Assembly (NCBI GenBank): GCA_029582265.1
Contig: CM055828.1
Span: 5,625,402-5,689,401, forward strand
Direction of reading: 5' to 3'
From: Zoroaster sp. YZ-2022
Taxonomy: Eukaryota; Echinodermata; Asteroidea; Forcipulatida; Zoroasteridae
Length of the DNA: 64,000 nt
How positions within the stretch are numbered: the first letter of the stretch is position 1; every line of letters starts with the position of its first letter. Shown piece by piece: positions 32,267-43,446 of the stretch. The translations under genes and the position numbers were made by a program. Under the pieces are notes generated by a model, which saw nothing but the letters and a program-made list of their open reading frames with translations, did no database searches and was not told where the DNA came from.

Positions 32267-32744
32267 AAACGGGTAATATCGTCATGATCAACAGGGCATG
32301 GAATCGGAGTGCTACACTCACTGGCCAAAAGTATTGCAACATGCTCAAAATAGCACTTTACAGTAACAGGTGAGATGATCATTTAATCCGATTTCATTGA
32401 TCATGTATTACATAATTTCCGAGCAAGAACAGTAAAAAAGAACATTGACTTCAAAACACAGGCACTTTCAAGAAGTCTTAAGTAGTGTAAATAAAAAAAT
32501 AAAAAATTTTGTAACACAGTTCTCCAAACTGAACTTTGGTGTGTGTTGCAATACTTATGGCCAGTGAGTGTAGTTTCAGATTAACTCAGTGACAGAAAAT
32601 AATACCCACATGATAAGGTCATGTTACCGTTGCTCCTGCATAAATGAGCCAGTAACTTGCAGTCACTGCGTCCATCATAAACTTGAGCACTGATTCCATG
32701 CCCTGTTGAAACTCTGCTCTGATCGTGATGGTACTGTCCCTTTA
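32267..32744 (+). mobile_element. MITE family M, copy interrupted by a mariner-type MITE
   Basis: The left part is ATCGTCATGATCAACAGGGC; the right part is TCCATGCCCTGTTGAAACTC ... GATCGTGATGGTACTGTCCC. Removing 32315-32572 rejoins GAGTGCTA to GTTTCAGATTAACTC, which matches the uninterrupted copy at 4673 (AATGCTAGTATCAGATTAAC). Confidence 0.85.
32315..32570 (+). mobile_element. Tc1/mariner-type MITE with TA duplication
   Basis: A 256-bp element. Left end CACTCACTGGCCAAAAGTAT and right end ATACTTATGGCCAGTGAGTG give inverted repeats of about 26 bp (TTGCAAC / GTTGCAA included). TA dinucleotides flank it on both sides (32313 and 32571), the signature target of Tc1/mariner transposition. It sits inside family M and is therefore younger. 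No transposase encoded. Confidence 0.92.
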
Positions 32745-33074
32745 AATTGTATCACTTGTGTTTTTGCAGCAATTTATGAATTTCATTTTCATGTAAAGAT
32801 TGATTTAGTTTCACAAGGTATTGTTTGGTTTAACAGTAATTAAGTGCCCAAATGAATCTACGACAGGACCCACAATAAATTAATTTTGAGACATATTTAA
32901 TGTAAAACCATGCATCTCTGATTATTTTTAGGCAATGTGTCATTTGGTTTTCCTTTCCTCGGGTGAAATAGTAGTGTTCCAATGAAAAGGAAATTTTCTG
33001 GAAAAATTCCTGATAAAATAGCCCAAAAACATGGGCAATACATTCATTATCCAGCAAAAACTCTTCCCTTGAAA

Positions 33075-33393
33075 CCAACCCTTCTGTGACTGCAAGGGTC
33101 AAAATCAGTCAAAATGTTGATATACTTGCCAAGGTATCTAGTGCACTGAAAAGTCAAACACTCTCAGACCTTACGTTAAGGTCTGTTAAGTACATTTACA
33201 GGTCAAAATGAGTCAACCGTTTTTGACTGGTAAAAGCATTGTCTTGCATTATTGAAGGTGGTCAAAATGAGTCAAAACCAGTGAAAAATACCCCTGTGTG
33301 CACATTTGGGTCAACAGTCAAAACAGGCAGTTGATTGATTTTGACCTCTACAGCTACTTGCCACTAATGTGCAGCTTGTAGTAGGAGGGTTAA
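33075..33393 (+). mobile_element. TTAA element, family D, copy 4
   Basis: Left end AACCCTTCTGTGACTGCAAG; right end TAGTAGGAGGGTTAA. GTCAAAATCAGTCAAAAT near 33098 and GTCAAAACAGGCAGTTGATT near 33318 keep the family words. TTAA is present at the right; the left flank has mutated to CCAA. Confidence 0.8.
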
Positions 33394-33585
33394 CATTAGA
33401 ATGTAAATGGAGTTAACAGTGCTTGTTTACTAGCAATATGTGAAATGCACAGTGTGCCCTCAGCAGGTCATGCATGTACATGTAGCACATACTGTACATA
33501 CACGATACTGTACATTTGCTTAAATTTAAAACTTTAATGTGTGTTTCAGCTGTGTTCTAATATTTGGTGAAATCATGAGTCGCTA

Positions 33586-33783
33586 TTAAACTAGCCATTT
33601 CAGATCGAAATTCGGAACTATATTCGTCCACTTTGCCAGTGCAAATATTTCCTTCCCACTGTTGAAAACAGGTGAACAATCATAGAACCTGAAAGAGTAA
33701 AAGTTCTCTACCCATTTGGAGTGCCGTTCAATGAAAAAAAGACATGCTACAAATGTATTGAAGAGAATTGAAGACGTTTCCAT
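33586..33783 (-). CDS. weak candidate exon or open frame
   Basis: A minus-strand frame that closes with SGKEIFALAKWTNIVPNFDL and a stop at 33586. An acceptor-like TTTTACTCTTTCAG precedes the last 33 codons, and the residue mix is more protein-like than most chance frames here. I recognise no family, and the case is much weaker than at 28947. Confidence 0.18.
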   Translation of the reverse strand: METSSILFNTFVACLFFIERHSKWVENFYSFRFYDCSPVFNSGKEIFALAKWTNIVPNFDLKWLV

Positions 33784-33980
33784 CGATAAACTTGTTGAGA
33801 ACCCCCATATTTCTGTATTTCACGCACGCACCCATAGTGTCTATAGCTGCCCTCAAACAGAAATGGTAGAGAAAAAAAATCCACTCACTCAAAAAAAAAA
33901 AAAACCCAAAAAATTAATAAAGGAGATTGAAAAAGACATACATGTAGACGTTTCCCTAATGTCTATTTCGGTTTTCTTTG

Positions 33981-34268
33981 TAAACCCTAACTCCCTAGGC
34001 CCACTTGCTTAGACATAACCTGAATCCTCCAAAATCCTTCAGTAGTAAAGCAAGCACATGACATGTATACATGTACACACATGTTTCTAATCTGTGATAC
34101 ATGTACATGGCCCAGGGCCAGGGACCCTCCCTGCGTGCATGGAGCAATAAACAGTGTCCACTGACCCAAACACTGACCTTGCAATCACTACAACAAACAT
34201 GGATGTACATGTACCATAGAGGAAGGAAGGCAAGTATGCCTAATAACCTCAATTCCTCCAGAATCATT
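33981..34268 (-). mobile_element. TTAA element, family B, copy 2 (inverted, one end lost)
   Basis: AAACCCTAACTCCCTAGGCC at the left is the inverted terminal unit, present once. The core GGGACCCTCCCTGCGTGCAT and the pair AATCCTCCAAAATCCTTCAG follow. The other end stops near AATTCCTCCAGAATC without CCCTAAC, so it is truncated. Confidence 0.8.
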
Positions 34269-34379
34269 TTTTGGACAGACCAACATGTACCATGGCAAAA
34301 TTATTTTTTATTGAAGATTGATGCCATCATCAGTACAGATGGATACCATAAATGTACAGTGTACCGAGTAAGTTTCACA

Positions 34380-34645
34380 TTAACCAGTTCGCGTCGGGAA
34401 TAAAAAAGTTTTTCCGAACCCCGTGGCGGGTTTATTTTTACCGCACAAACACGAACAATGGTGCTCACCAGAGCATGACCGGGGAGACCGTGTCTTCCAC
34501 CGTATGCTTATAATGGCTCGTTGCCACGTCGACCGGGAATCTATACAAAATTCCCGAGAATCTTGTGGCGTGTTTAGACGCTCTCCGATCCGCTGTCCAA
34601 AAAAAAATGTGCGTGTATACACGGCCTCCGACGCGAACTGGTTAA
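34380..34645 (+). mobile_element. TTAA element, family A, copy 3
   Basis: 266 bp with perfect 18-base ends including the flanking TTAA: TTAACCAGTTCGCGTCGG and its exact reverse complement CCGACGCGAACTGGTTAA. The body is nearly identical to 814-1077, in the same orientation. The high similarity between distant copies implies fairly recent movement. Confidence 0.9.
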
Positions 34646-35134
34646 CATTCTTTGGTTTGGTTATTTGTAAATTAACCAATTCTGTATGCTACCTGTTAAG
34701 AAAACAAACATTAATGGTATACATGTGTAGTTTCTGTCTCCAAACAGAAACTAAAATGCATGTAACTGGGTACTTCTGTTATGACCAAAAGTATAATTTA
34801 TAACTCATGTACCAGAAACTTAAACAAATTACATGTAAACCTACATGTACACATACATCAGGTGTTGTTTTTGTGCTTATTTATTAAATTTCATTTAGCC
34901 TGAAAAGGTTTATAAACTCTGAATTAATTACATTTTATGTAGTTTATTTATGTGACATATCCAATAGACCATGTGATTTATTTACACTTTGCATGACCTT
35001 TAGTGTACCAGGGTAATTTCCCGCCGGCTCAAAAGTGTGTATTTGTATGCGAAATTTATACATCTTGTACTTAACATTAATATATTTTTTTAAAATTTTC
35101 AAATGAATAAGATATGAGATGTAATGTTAGTACC
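34646..35134. other. no gene seen
   Basis: AT-rich sequence with TACATGTA words. No boundaries recognised. Confidence 0.35.
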
Positions 35135-35767
35135 TTAACCCTAACCACCCCAAACCATTCAAACTCCAACAGCAGGGTTTGTTGGATTTTGATGGACTCA
35201 GTACTGTATAGCCCAGACAGGGATAGTTTGCATGGGGCCGGGTTTCTCAATTCCAGCTAAGTCCAACAGTTGGGTGGTAGTGTTACTGCATGATGTTGTA
35301 TTTTGATGGACTCAGCACTGTATAGCCTAGACAGGGATACATGTACTTTATGGGGCCAGGTGTCCCACTTCCAGCTAAGTCCAACAGTTGGGTGGTAGTG
35401 TTACTGTATGGTGTTGGATTTTGATGGACTCAGCACTGTATAGCCCAGACAGGGATACATGTACTTTGCATGGGGCCAGGTGTCCCACTTCCAGCTAAGT
35501 CCAACAGTTGGGTGGTAGTGTTACTGTATGGTGTTGGATTTTGTTGGACTCGGTACTGTATAGCCGACAGGGATACTTTACATGGGGCCGGGTGTCCCAA
35601 TTCCAGCTAAGTCCAACAGTTGAGTGGTAGTGTTATACTGCATTGTGTTGTATTTTGATGGACTCGGTACTGTATAGCCCAGACAGGGATACTTTACATG
35701 GGACCGGGTGTCCCAATTCCAGCTAAGTCCAACAGTTGGGTGGTAGTGTTTGTGCATGGTGTTAGAT
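35135..35767 (+). repeat. TTAA-type left end leading into a ~112-120-bp tandem array (5 copies)
   Basis: Begins TTAACCCTAACCACCCC, then repeats GTTGGATTTTGATGGACTCA ... CCAGCTAAGTCCAACAGTTG five times, with the second phrase at 35253, 35371, 35491, 35603 and 35719. GTTGGATTTT-GATGGACTCA is again a 10-bp word pair like family C. No right terminal CCCTAAC end is present; the array runs into a fragment of family F. Confidence 0.85.
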
Positions 35768-35855
35768 TCGGGGGCTCTGTCCTCTAGACCAAAGGGAGAC
35801 CCAGGCCTGCTACCCATTTTTCGGTATTTTTTACTTTTGTCAAATCACACCCTTG
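35768..35855 (+). mobile_element. repeat family F, right-end fragment
   Basis: GGGGCTCTGTCCTCTAGACC, AAAGGGAGACCCAGGCCTGC and GTCAAATCACACCCTTGA match the last 90 bp of the family F copies. The left 200 bp are missing. Confidence 0.75.
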
Positions 35856-37924
35856 ATTCTTCAGAAATAAGGAATTATTTTGTGTTTAATAACAATGTAT
35901 ACATATGTACATGTACATGTACAGTGATTATTCATCTGCTTGGGAGAATGTTAATTTATTGTTGAGAAAATAATTACACTGTTCGTCTGCTGCATTATTT
36001 TAGGCAGTCAGTTCGGTGGACTATTCCAGCCATGAAATGGCATGCAAGGTTGTTGTTGTTTTTAAATTATTTTTTTAAATGAACGTTTCCGTTCACCTTG
36101 AGTTGAGGCTTTGAGAATGTGTCAGTATACGTTGTTTTTAATTTGTATGATGGACATTAACTTAATACAGAGTTGCTCACGCATGCAGTTGCATCGTGTA
36201 CAACTCTCAGGCTTTAATTTGGTAGTATCAAAATTGAACTCGGACATGTAATTTTCAAAATTGCTCATTCGGCATATACAATATAAACATCCAATTTTAT
36301 CTCGGGTAAAAATGAAGCTTTTCAGACTTATTTTGAAGCTCTTTTTTTTTTCATTCTTTTTTCTTTACGTTGATAGTGAGACTAGCTCTGTTTTGTATTC
36401 TTTTAGTTCCGTAAGCACCATATAGAATTTCAACGTTAAGTGGGACGGAAGTGCATTTGCTCTTGTTAATTGAATATTTCATCTCTCATTCGTCGATGTT
36501 AACAGCGCACCTCACCACTATTGGGCATGGACATACTTTAGTAATCAATGAAATCTATTGAGTATGTAGAATTTTGCTGCATCATGGTGTGGAGAAACAT
36601 GGTGTGGAAATCAGACAAAGGATGCGGGGGGGGGGGGGATATTTACCCAAAAAAATTTGTACACGGCATCTGAGGGATGGGGTTTTAATGTGCTTTAGCT
36701 AGTGTTATGTGAACTTGCATATTAATAAAGGATCGCAATAATGTGCATAAATGGTCTCTTGGACTCGCTATTTATGCTATTCAGTCAGTATAATAGAGAT
36801 CAATGACTGCATTCATTACGGGCACTTCACGCTAGCCAGGGTGCTTTTAATCATGTGTCCATTCTACCACCCTGTATTGAGAGCAACATTAAAATAAATT
36901 ACCTTAAACTAAACACCTTTTGTGTGTTGCATGCTGTTTTTAATAGTGCGAGTTGTGGGTGTACTGTGTACCTCATTGTGTAACGTGAGATGCTTCAATT
37001 GTAATCAGCATGGGAACAGTGTAGTTAACACATTTTTTGTGTGTATCATGCATCTGCATTTTCAACTTTACGCACGGACCTACGCGGTGTATGCAATACA
37101 AACAAGTTTTATGAATACCAAGAAATATTCACTTCTTGATGTGATTCCCGGCCCATCTATGATTTCATTACACCGCCGCCTGCTCGCCGTTCTCAGTGTA
37201 TATTTGCATCTGGCGTGGCTCTCCAAAAAAACAGCCGAAGCGGTATAACCCAACACCCCCTGTCAGGGAGTTTTTTGGTGTCCGCTTACACCTTGTGTAA
37301 AGGGCAGAGGCAGCCTGTGTGTATGCCGAGTGCCACACGATGCGAGGGATTGGGTTACGGCGGATAAGTAAAGCGCCCAAATACAGTGAAGAAGAGCTTT
37401 AATTATGGAGCACACTGTACTTAATGTGCACGTGTGGGGGCTGCCATGTTGCTGTGTGGATGTGTGCTTGCCGAGCGCTCAAGACTTAGGCAAGGGTTGG
37501 GTGGTAATTCTAACATGAAAAGGCTTCAAGTGTAAGGAAGGGTCTGGTGAAAGAAATTTAAACAAATTAGGTGAAATGGAATACATAACGACCATAGCCT
37601 TATATTGTGTGAGCAGTTTTGTACTTACGGAGGCTACAATCGACCAATGTTTTATGTATGTTTGATGTAGATCCCTCCCCGGTCTTTCTGCCACTTCTTT
37701 GGGTATTCATGAAACTTGGTTTTCTGGAAACGACATAAACTTGTTTGGAAACAAAGGAATGTAAAACTAAAAGTTGTAAATAATATGCCTGACATTTTGT
37801 ATTTCAATACGGGAAAAAGTGAAAATAATTGATAGGAAGCTATGATATTAACAACACTTTAAGACATGATATAATTTGCCCAAAATGTGGTGATCAGAAA
37901 AAAAGAAAATCCTCCATCAGCGGC
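35856..37924. other. mostly unique DNA, no confirmed gene
   Basis: Includes a G run at 36628-36641. The part 37130-37390 is GC-richer (CACCGCCGCCTGCTCGCCGT) and could be regulatory or an undetected exon. The 108-codon frame at 36922-37248 has no recognisable motif. Confidence 0.3.
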
Positions 37925-38050
37925 TCATATCGTGCAGATGTCTTTAGCAGGAGGTCTTGGGTCATGTCCCATCCTAGTCACCCTGTGAATTTTTTTCCCA
38001 CCACAGATACCCCAAAAGATTGAGGATACACAGTGTTATTTATTTGTAAA
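37925..38050 (+). mobile_element. tRNA-derived SINE fragment
   Basis: GATGTCTTTAGCAGGAGGTC and GGGTCATGTCCCATCCTAGT are a decayed tRNA 3' half followed by the SINE body TTTTTTCCCACC. The same order appears inverted at 41145-41275. Confidence 0.5.
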
Positions 38051-38154
38051 TAGGGTTTCCATAATTGGTATTCTTTGAAAAACAGGGTGTCCAAATATTT
38101 AAGGTTGGTAATTCAGAAATAACCACAAGGAGGAATTATAATATGAATCTCACT

Positions 38155-38440
38155 TGGTGTAAAGCTGATGATGGTATCAATCTTCCCTAGAAATAATATT
38201 GTCTGAGGTGCTGTCATTTAGTCATTTCCAATTTGAGTTTAGGAAAGTACTCTTTCCTAAATTCGGTGTTAGTATGAATTTGTTTTTTAATGTATTTTGC
38301 ATTTTCACTATTTTCTTGATAACACAACGTAAAAAGCCTTAACTTTCACATGTTGGTTGTTTCAATGTATATCTTGATTCAAAGAGAGGAATCATATTCA
38401 TAAAAGCAGTTTTGCCAAAGTTACCAGTGTCGTATCTTCC
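38155..38440 (+). mobile_element. dispersed repeat family N, copy 2
   Basis: GATGGTATCAATCTTCCCTA, ATTGTCTGAGGTGCTGTCAT, AGGAAAGTACTCTTTCCTAA, TTTCACATGTTGGTTGTTTC and AAAGCAGTTTTGCCAAAGTT follow the same order as at 11300-11800. Confidence 0.7.
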
Positions 38441-38465
38441 TCTTTTCGATGCAAGAATTCCATCA

Positions 38466-38655
38466 AGGCATAGTGTTAGCCAGAGGGGTGTCTGGATGTC
38501 TTTTAGACACCCTGTTTCAATTTTGGACACCCTGTTTCATCTGTCATTTACATGTAAAAAGTAAGTGTATTGTAAGTGAACAATTTGGACACCCTGTTTT
38601 GAAATTTCCAGCAAATTTGGACAACCTATTTCTAAATCCTGACTAACACCTTGCA
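38466..38655 (+). mobile_element. foldback-like repeat with GACACCCTGTTTC words
   Basis: Left TAGTGTTAGCCAGAGG and right CCTGACTAACACCTT form inverted ends. The word GGACACCCTGTTTC occurs three times, two of them 20 bp apart near 38505-38540. A fragment lies inverted at 19615-19690. Non-coding. Confidence 0.55.
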
Positions 38656-40699
38656 CCAAGGAAATGATTTTACAAGTCATACTCATGTAGTTACACAATC
38701 TCATTTGCACTCTTTTGAGAGAGTGCCCCGTTAATCTCGCACGATCGTTTTTCAGGTTAACGTGTAGGAAGCCATCGGCCTGATTGGATATTACTGGCAA
38801 TATGTTATGATGTCATGATCGCGTGCAACGTTCCCTGCCATCTACATGTATCCGTCTATCACAGAATGTGGTCATAGTGGACACCGCATGTGGAAATTAG
38901 GTCAGATCCATCGTGTGTCTATGCCCATTCATTTTCCATTCCACGGTGTCAACATTATCATCGGATGAACCAGTTTTTCCAGATACCAGTAATTGCCTCA
39001 GAGCCGATGGAAAGGGAAACCGGTTGGGTTATATAAGTAGGAAGTACAAATGTTGTATGACATGATAATGGGACTGTTTTGAAAATGTGGTAATAATTGT
39101 GTCAGGGTCAAGGATAGGTTGAGGAACTTTGGTTATAGATTTGTCTTACATGTTTTTTTTCAACAGTTGGAATGGCTTGGCTAGTTGGCGTGTGCACTGC
39201 ACCTTTGCTTTTCATGAATGAGCTTTGTTAAAAACATGTACATATATGGACGCTCACACGGAACAATGTTGTTATAACACTTGAGGAGAAATAGTTTGTG
39301 TGTGTATGTAATGCTTATAAATAAATGAATTTTTGTAGCAAATTTTTTTTCAATTAAACAGTCTATCCAAACATGGCCATTTGTACAATTTACTTTGGAA
39401 TGTACACATGCACATATACACATGTACGTGCAGAATCATTATTTTTTTTAATATCAAAAATTATTTGCATTGTACACTTTATGAAATTATTTTTTAATAC
39501 CTTTATATTTTCCAGAGACTAGAGTTCTGAGGTTTGTACAGTCAAACAGTAAATAATTTCAAAGGAGTTTTTAGAACTCTTTTATTCTCACTCACTCTAT
39601 TGTCACAGAATTGGTTCTCACCAAGAACAGAAAAGTTTGTCTTTAAATCAAATTGTTTCCCAACAGTGAGTTTGGATGACGTCTATTCTGTTTTTAATTT
39701 TTTTTAATTTTTTTTTTTAATCAGTACTCTATTTTTGATCAGTAAAATTCTTTCAACAGAAACAGAAAATTGAATTAGGAAAGTCCTACCCCCCCCACCT
39801 ATTAACAAAACTCAATGTGAATCAACTTCGTCTGTATGATTCATAATGTTTGTGTTATTTCGCTTGTTATTTTTAACCTGAAGTCCTTGACATTATTTTA
39901 TGAAATTATACATTTATGTTCATTTTCTCGTCAAAAGAATCGGACTTTATGAAATGCCTTGACCTTAACTTAGATCAGTTGTGAAAGGTACATGCACATA
40001 GGTAAAGATGTGATTACAATTTTTTTTTTTTTTTTTTTTGTAAAGGTATGCCAATCAACATGAACTATTATTCTGTCTAAAGTGCTTTCATTTTAGAGAG
40101 AAAACCCACAAAATAAATAATTGCACACTTCATTGTTTGTCTTCTATCATGGCTCTGTGATGATGACAATGCTTTAAGATGTGTTTTCTTAGTGACGTCT
40201 TTACTCATGTTTCCAAGGCAGTACAACTGAACGTTTGTCAATTTTGTCAAATTAAACATTTTTTGAGTCACCTGAATATTGTATAATTGTATGTTTGATT
40301 TACAATGTGTATGCATTCTGCAAATTGTTAAGTTTTCATCGATTTGTTCCATTTAATTTTCAGAGATATTTTGTCAAATTTGAAATATTTCAGTCACTTG
40401 AAAGTTAATACACAATGTACATTTTATATTGTGTGTGTGTGCGATTTCAAATTTGCATGCTGGTAATGTATTCTGCAAATTATTTAGTTTACATTGATTG
40501 TTGCCATTTTCACAGATATCTCAGGAAATGTTCTGATGCGTAACCAAAGATAGTTAGTTTGCATCTGGACTTTTATCAAAGAATGACTTCATCAGAATCT
40601 TGATTCAAGGTGTGATCTGAAAGTCCTATTGATTTGGAGATCTGGAGTGCGCCTTCAAGTGTCAGAAGCAAGCCAATTGCCTGAGGACAGTTTTGGTTG
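38656..40699. other. AT-rich DNA, no gene seen
   Basis: T-rich tracts at 39695-39720 and 40021-40039; short GTGTGT run near 40430. The open frames here lack splice or domain support. Confidence 0.35.
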
Positions 40700-40930
40700 A
40701 GGTAAGCAAGGGGGTGGCTCCAGGTGTACCACTCAAAGGATTTCATTGGATACATTAACGCGTTGTGCTGAAAATCTAACGTCACGTTTCGAGGCCCATG
40801 CTCCAACTACCAACCAAGGTCAAAGTTGAGCATTGGAGAAAATATGGTGGACGCACAGCCAGGATCTGGCATAATTCACGCGCCTCTAGCTCAAAGCGTG
40901 ATGTCAGATCTTCAGGCTAAGCAGGGGACG
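40700..40930 (-). mobile_element. repeat family S, copy 2 (inverted)
   Basis: GGATTTCATTGGATACATTA, CTACCAACCAAGGTCAAAGT and GTGATGTCAGATCTTCAGGC are the reverse of the phrases at 16519-16712. Confidence 0.55.
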
Positions 40931-41144
40931 TCATGATATCAGTTTTAAAAATTTTCCAATATGTAATAGAAACAACCCAGTTAACAAAATGAAAAAAATA
41001 ATGGGTACTTTTCAGGATCCATGTCTATGTAATGGTGTTTTGAACATACTCATGAATATTCATGAATATTAACAATACAATTAAACAGTTGGCCATTAAC
41101 AATTGATTTAATTGTTTCCAATCACCAACGTACTTTTTTCCCAT

Positions 41145-41275
41145 CCTCGAACTATTGGAAAGCACTGTATATAATCAGTGCTTTACAATTGTCCGAAGAT
41201 GGGGAAAAGTTCACAGGTGACTAGGATGGGATCAGAACCCATTACCTCTTGCGTACTAGTGCCGATGTCTTTTCA
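41145..41275 (-). mobile_element. tRNA-derived SINE fragment
   Basis: Minus strand: AGGTAATGGGTTCTGATCCC (decayed B box) and CATCCTAGTCACCTGTGAAC, then AAAGCACTGATTATATACAG. Same second SINE family as 3930 and 37925. Confidence 0.55.
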
Positions 41276-41333
41276 GATTATGTGATTCAAAACCAATGGG
41301 CGCAACATGTTTTGATATAATTAGGCCTGTGAT

Positions 41334-41610
41334 TTGTCCGGATTTTTCCTGATTTCAGGATTTGTTACAAACCTTCCTATGCCTTAAAATGTTCTTGAAA
41401 GAAGAGTTCTGGAGCCACCAAGGAAAGAAAGAAGCAGCCTGTCTTGTGTCCAAACTTCTATAGTTTCTTGTTTGTGGGGATGTGGAGAGTCTGTAAATCC
41501 TCCACAATTAAACATCCTGGAGATTCCGGGGCTTTGTCCTCGAGACCAAAGGGAGACCCAAGCCCGCTACCCATTTTCAGGATTTTTTACTTTTGTCAAA
41601 TCACACCCTC
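41334..41610 (+). mobile_element. repeat family F, copy 3
   Basis: Starts CCTGTGATTTGTCCGG and ends GTCAAATCACACCC; here the terminal repeats TGTGATTTG / CAAATCACA are perfect over 9 bp. The interior has GTAAATCCTCCACAATTAAA and ACCAAAGGGAGACCCAAGCC. Confidence 0.75.
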
Positions 41611-41707
41611 AATTATGTTTCTGTAAGCTATTTTTTAACAAAGAATTACTTTCTATTTTAAAAACAAAGTGGCTATTGTAATGGCAATTATTTAATGCCA
41701 CTCACTC

Positions 41708-42027
41708 TTAACCCTCCTATGGTTTGACCTTTCAAAACCTTTCAAAATCTGCTTACTGGCAAAATGGCTATCAATAATTATGAACCCTTTAAAACACTCC
41801 AGAATTTGTTGCTACTGAAGGACCACACCTTTCAATACCCTTTGAAAGGTATTGAAACATTTTAACACCAGTTTGTTCAGAGAGTTGTTTCACCTTTCGA
41901 AACCTTTCATAGGTCCCTTTTGTCAGACAGTTTTCTCACCTTTCAAAACCCTTCAGTCCAGCAAACTTGAAAGGTTTTGAAAGGTCTGACAATTCTATGG
42001 CAACTGCACTGTACATAGGAGGGCTAA
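41708..42027 (+). mobile_element. TTAA element, family L (CCTTTCAAAA word)
   Basis: 320 bp. Left end TTAACCCTCCTATGG; right end ACATAGGAGGGCTAA. The interior is built from CCTTTCAAAACCTTTCAAAA near 41730, CCTTTCGAAACCTTTCATAG near 41895 and the inverted GAAAGGTTTTGAAAGG near 41970, each a pair at exactly 10 bp. The ends are the same as family D although the interior is unrelated. Confidence 0.82.
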
Positions 42028-42054
42028 AGGAACCAACTTCAAAACGGAACTGGG

Positions 42055-42357
42055 GTGATACATGTACGTCTTTTTCTGTCACGGCTCCGAGACTCTGGAA
42101 TCACTTCCAACTAAACTCAAATCTTGTCATAGTATAACTAGATTTAAGTCGCTGCTTAAAACTCATCTTATGTCACAATTCTTCAAAGATGATGTATATT
42201 TGTAATTGCATTGTAGGTGCATGTACAGTATCTTGGTACATAATTTTTTTCAATTTTTTTTTCTATGCTATCATTGTGTATTGTTTGTATTCATGTTTTT
42301 TCTTTGTTTCCACGCCTTGAGCCCCCAGCAGGGTGGATATGTGCATGCTACAAATCT

Positions 42358-42396
<39 letters not shown>
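42055..42396 (+). pseudogene. 3' end of a LINE reverse transcriptase, broken, with ATT tail
   Basis: At 42072 a frame reads SFSVTAPRLWN, the C-terminal signature of Jockey/CR1-type LINE polyproteins. It soon hits a stop (42132 region), and the continuation TRFKSLLKTHL lies in another frame, so the copy is dead. After a short 3' end containing GCCCCCAGCAGGGTGGATAT it closes with a (ATT)n tail at 42358-42396, as is typical of this LINE group. Confidence 0.75.
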
Positions 42397-42399
<3 letters not shown>

Positions 42400-42579
42400 C
42401 ATACCAGTGCAATTTAAATAATTGTCAAAATGCAAACTGGGGTAACTTCTTTGGGTAATTATGTGGGTTTTTTTAAAACAAAGAATTCTTTTCTTTTTTT
42501 TACAAAGTGGCTATTGTAACAGCAGTCATTTAATTTGCATATTTCAATAATTTATTTTGTGTATTAAATCCACTTTGTA

Positions 42580-43020
42580 ATAAGACCCCAGTGCCCAAAA
42601 TAGGATTTTAAATAACTCATACATGTACAAAATTATCCATGTTCCAGGGTGATGTTTGGGTGGCCCTGTACCATGAACAATGTGCGACTCAATAATAAGT
42701 CCCCACTGCCCAAAATAGGATTTTAAGTAACTCATGTACAAAATTATCCATGTTCCAGGGTGATGTTTGGGTGGCCCTGTGCCAGGAACAATGTGAGACT
42801 CAATAATAAGTCCCCACTGCCCAAAATTTAAGTAACTCATGAACAAAATTATCCATGTTCCAGGGTGATGTTTGGGTGGCCCTGTACCATGAACAATGTG
42901 CGACTCAATAATAAGTCCCCACTGCCCAAAATAAGATTTTAAATAACTCATGTACAAAATTATCCATGTTCCAGGGTGATGTTTGGGTGGCCCTGTGCCA
43001 GGAACAATGTGCGACTCAAG
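42580..43020 (+). repeat. 111-bp tandem array, four copies
   Basis: ATCCATGTTCCAGGGTGATG recurs near 42635, 42746, 42851 and 42962; unit lengths are 111, 105 and 111 bp. Since all are multiples of three, the minus strand stays open through the array and yields a repeated 37-residue peptide (GTGPPKHHPGTWIIL). The 236-codon minus frame also runs into the polypyrimidine tract, so I treat it as a by-product and not a gene. Confidence 0.9.
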
Positions 43021-43104
43021 CATGGACTCCATTGACCTAACAAGTAAGTACAGTATACATGTATATCTATCTTGCCTTTTGAGTCGGGAAGATAACGTTG
43101 CTTG

Positions 43105-43440
43105 ATCTCCTCTCCTCTCCCCTACCCCCTCCTCGCCCCCCCTACCCCTTCCCCCACCCCCCATCTCCCTCCTCCCCTTCTCCCTCCTCCCCTTCTCCCT
43201 CCTCCTCCCCTTCTCCCTCCTCCCCTTCTCCCTCCTCCTTCCCCCTTCATACACCGGGGGGCCAATTCAATACAGCTTTCCCCTTCCCCCACACCCCACC
43301 CCCTTCCCCCACACCCCACCCCCTTCCCCCACACCCCACCCCCTTCCCCCACACCCCACCCCCTTCCCCCACACCCCACCCCCTTCCCCCACACCCCACC
43401 CCCTTCCCCCTGCCCCTACCCCCTGCCCCTACCCCCTTCA
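43105..43440 (+). repeat. large polypyrimidine tract with 20-bp CCCCACACCCCACC array
   Basis: First CTCCTCCCCTTCTCCCT-type units (43160-43245), then about seven copies of a 20-bp unit (CTTCCCCCACACCCCACCCC, 43280-43410). Nearly all pyrimidine plus some A on the plus strand over 330 bp, so the minus strand is G-rich with strong quadruplex or triplex potential. The proline-rich frames on the plus strand are artefacts. Confidence 0.92.
43246..43278 (+). repeat. duplicate of the family H left flank inside the tract
   Basis: TTCATACACCGGGG plus GGCCAATT(C/T)AATACAGCT occurs here and again at 43437-43468, where it continues into the family H element. The 20-bp array sits exactly between the two copies. 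Confidence 0.8.
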
Positions 43441-43446
43441 TACACC

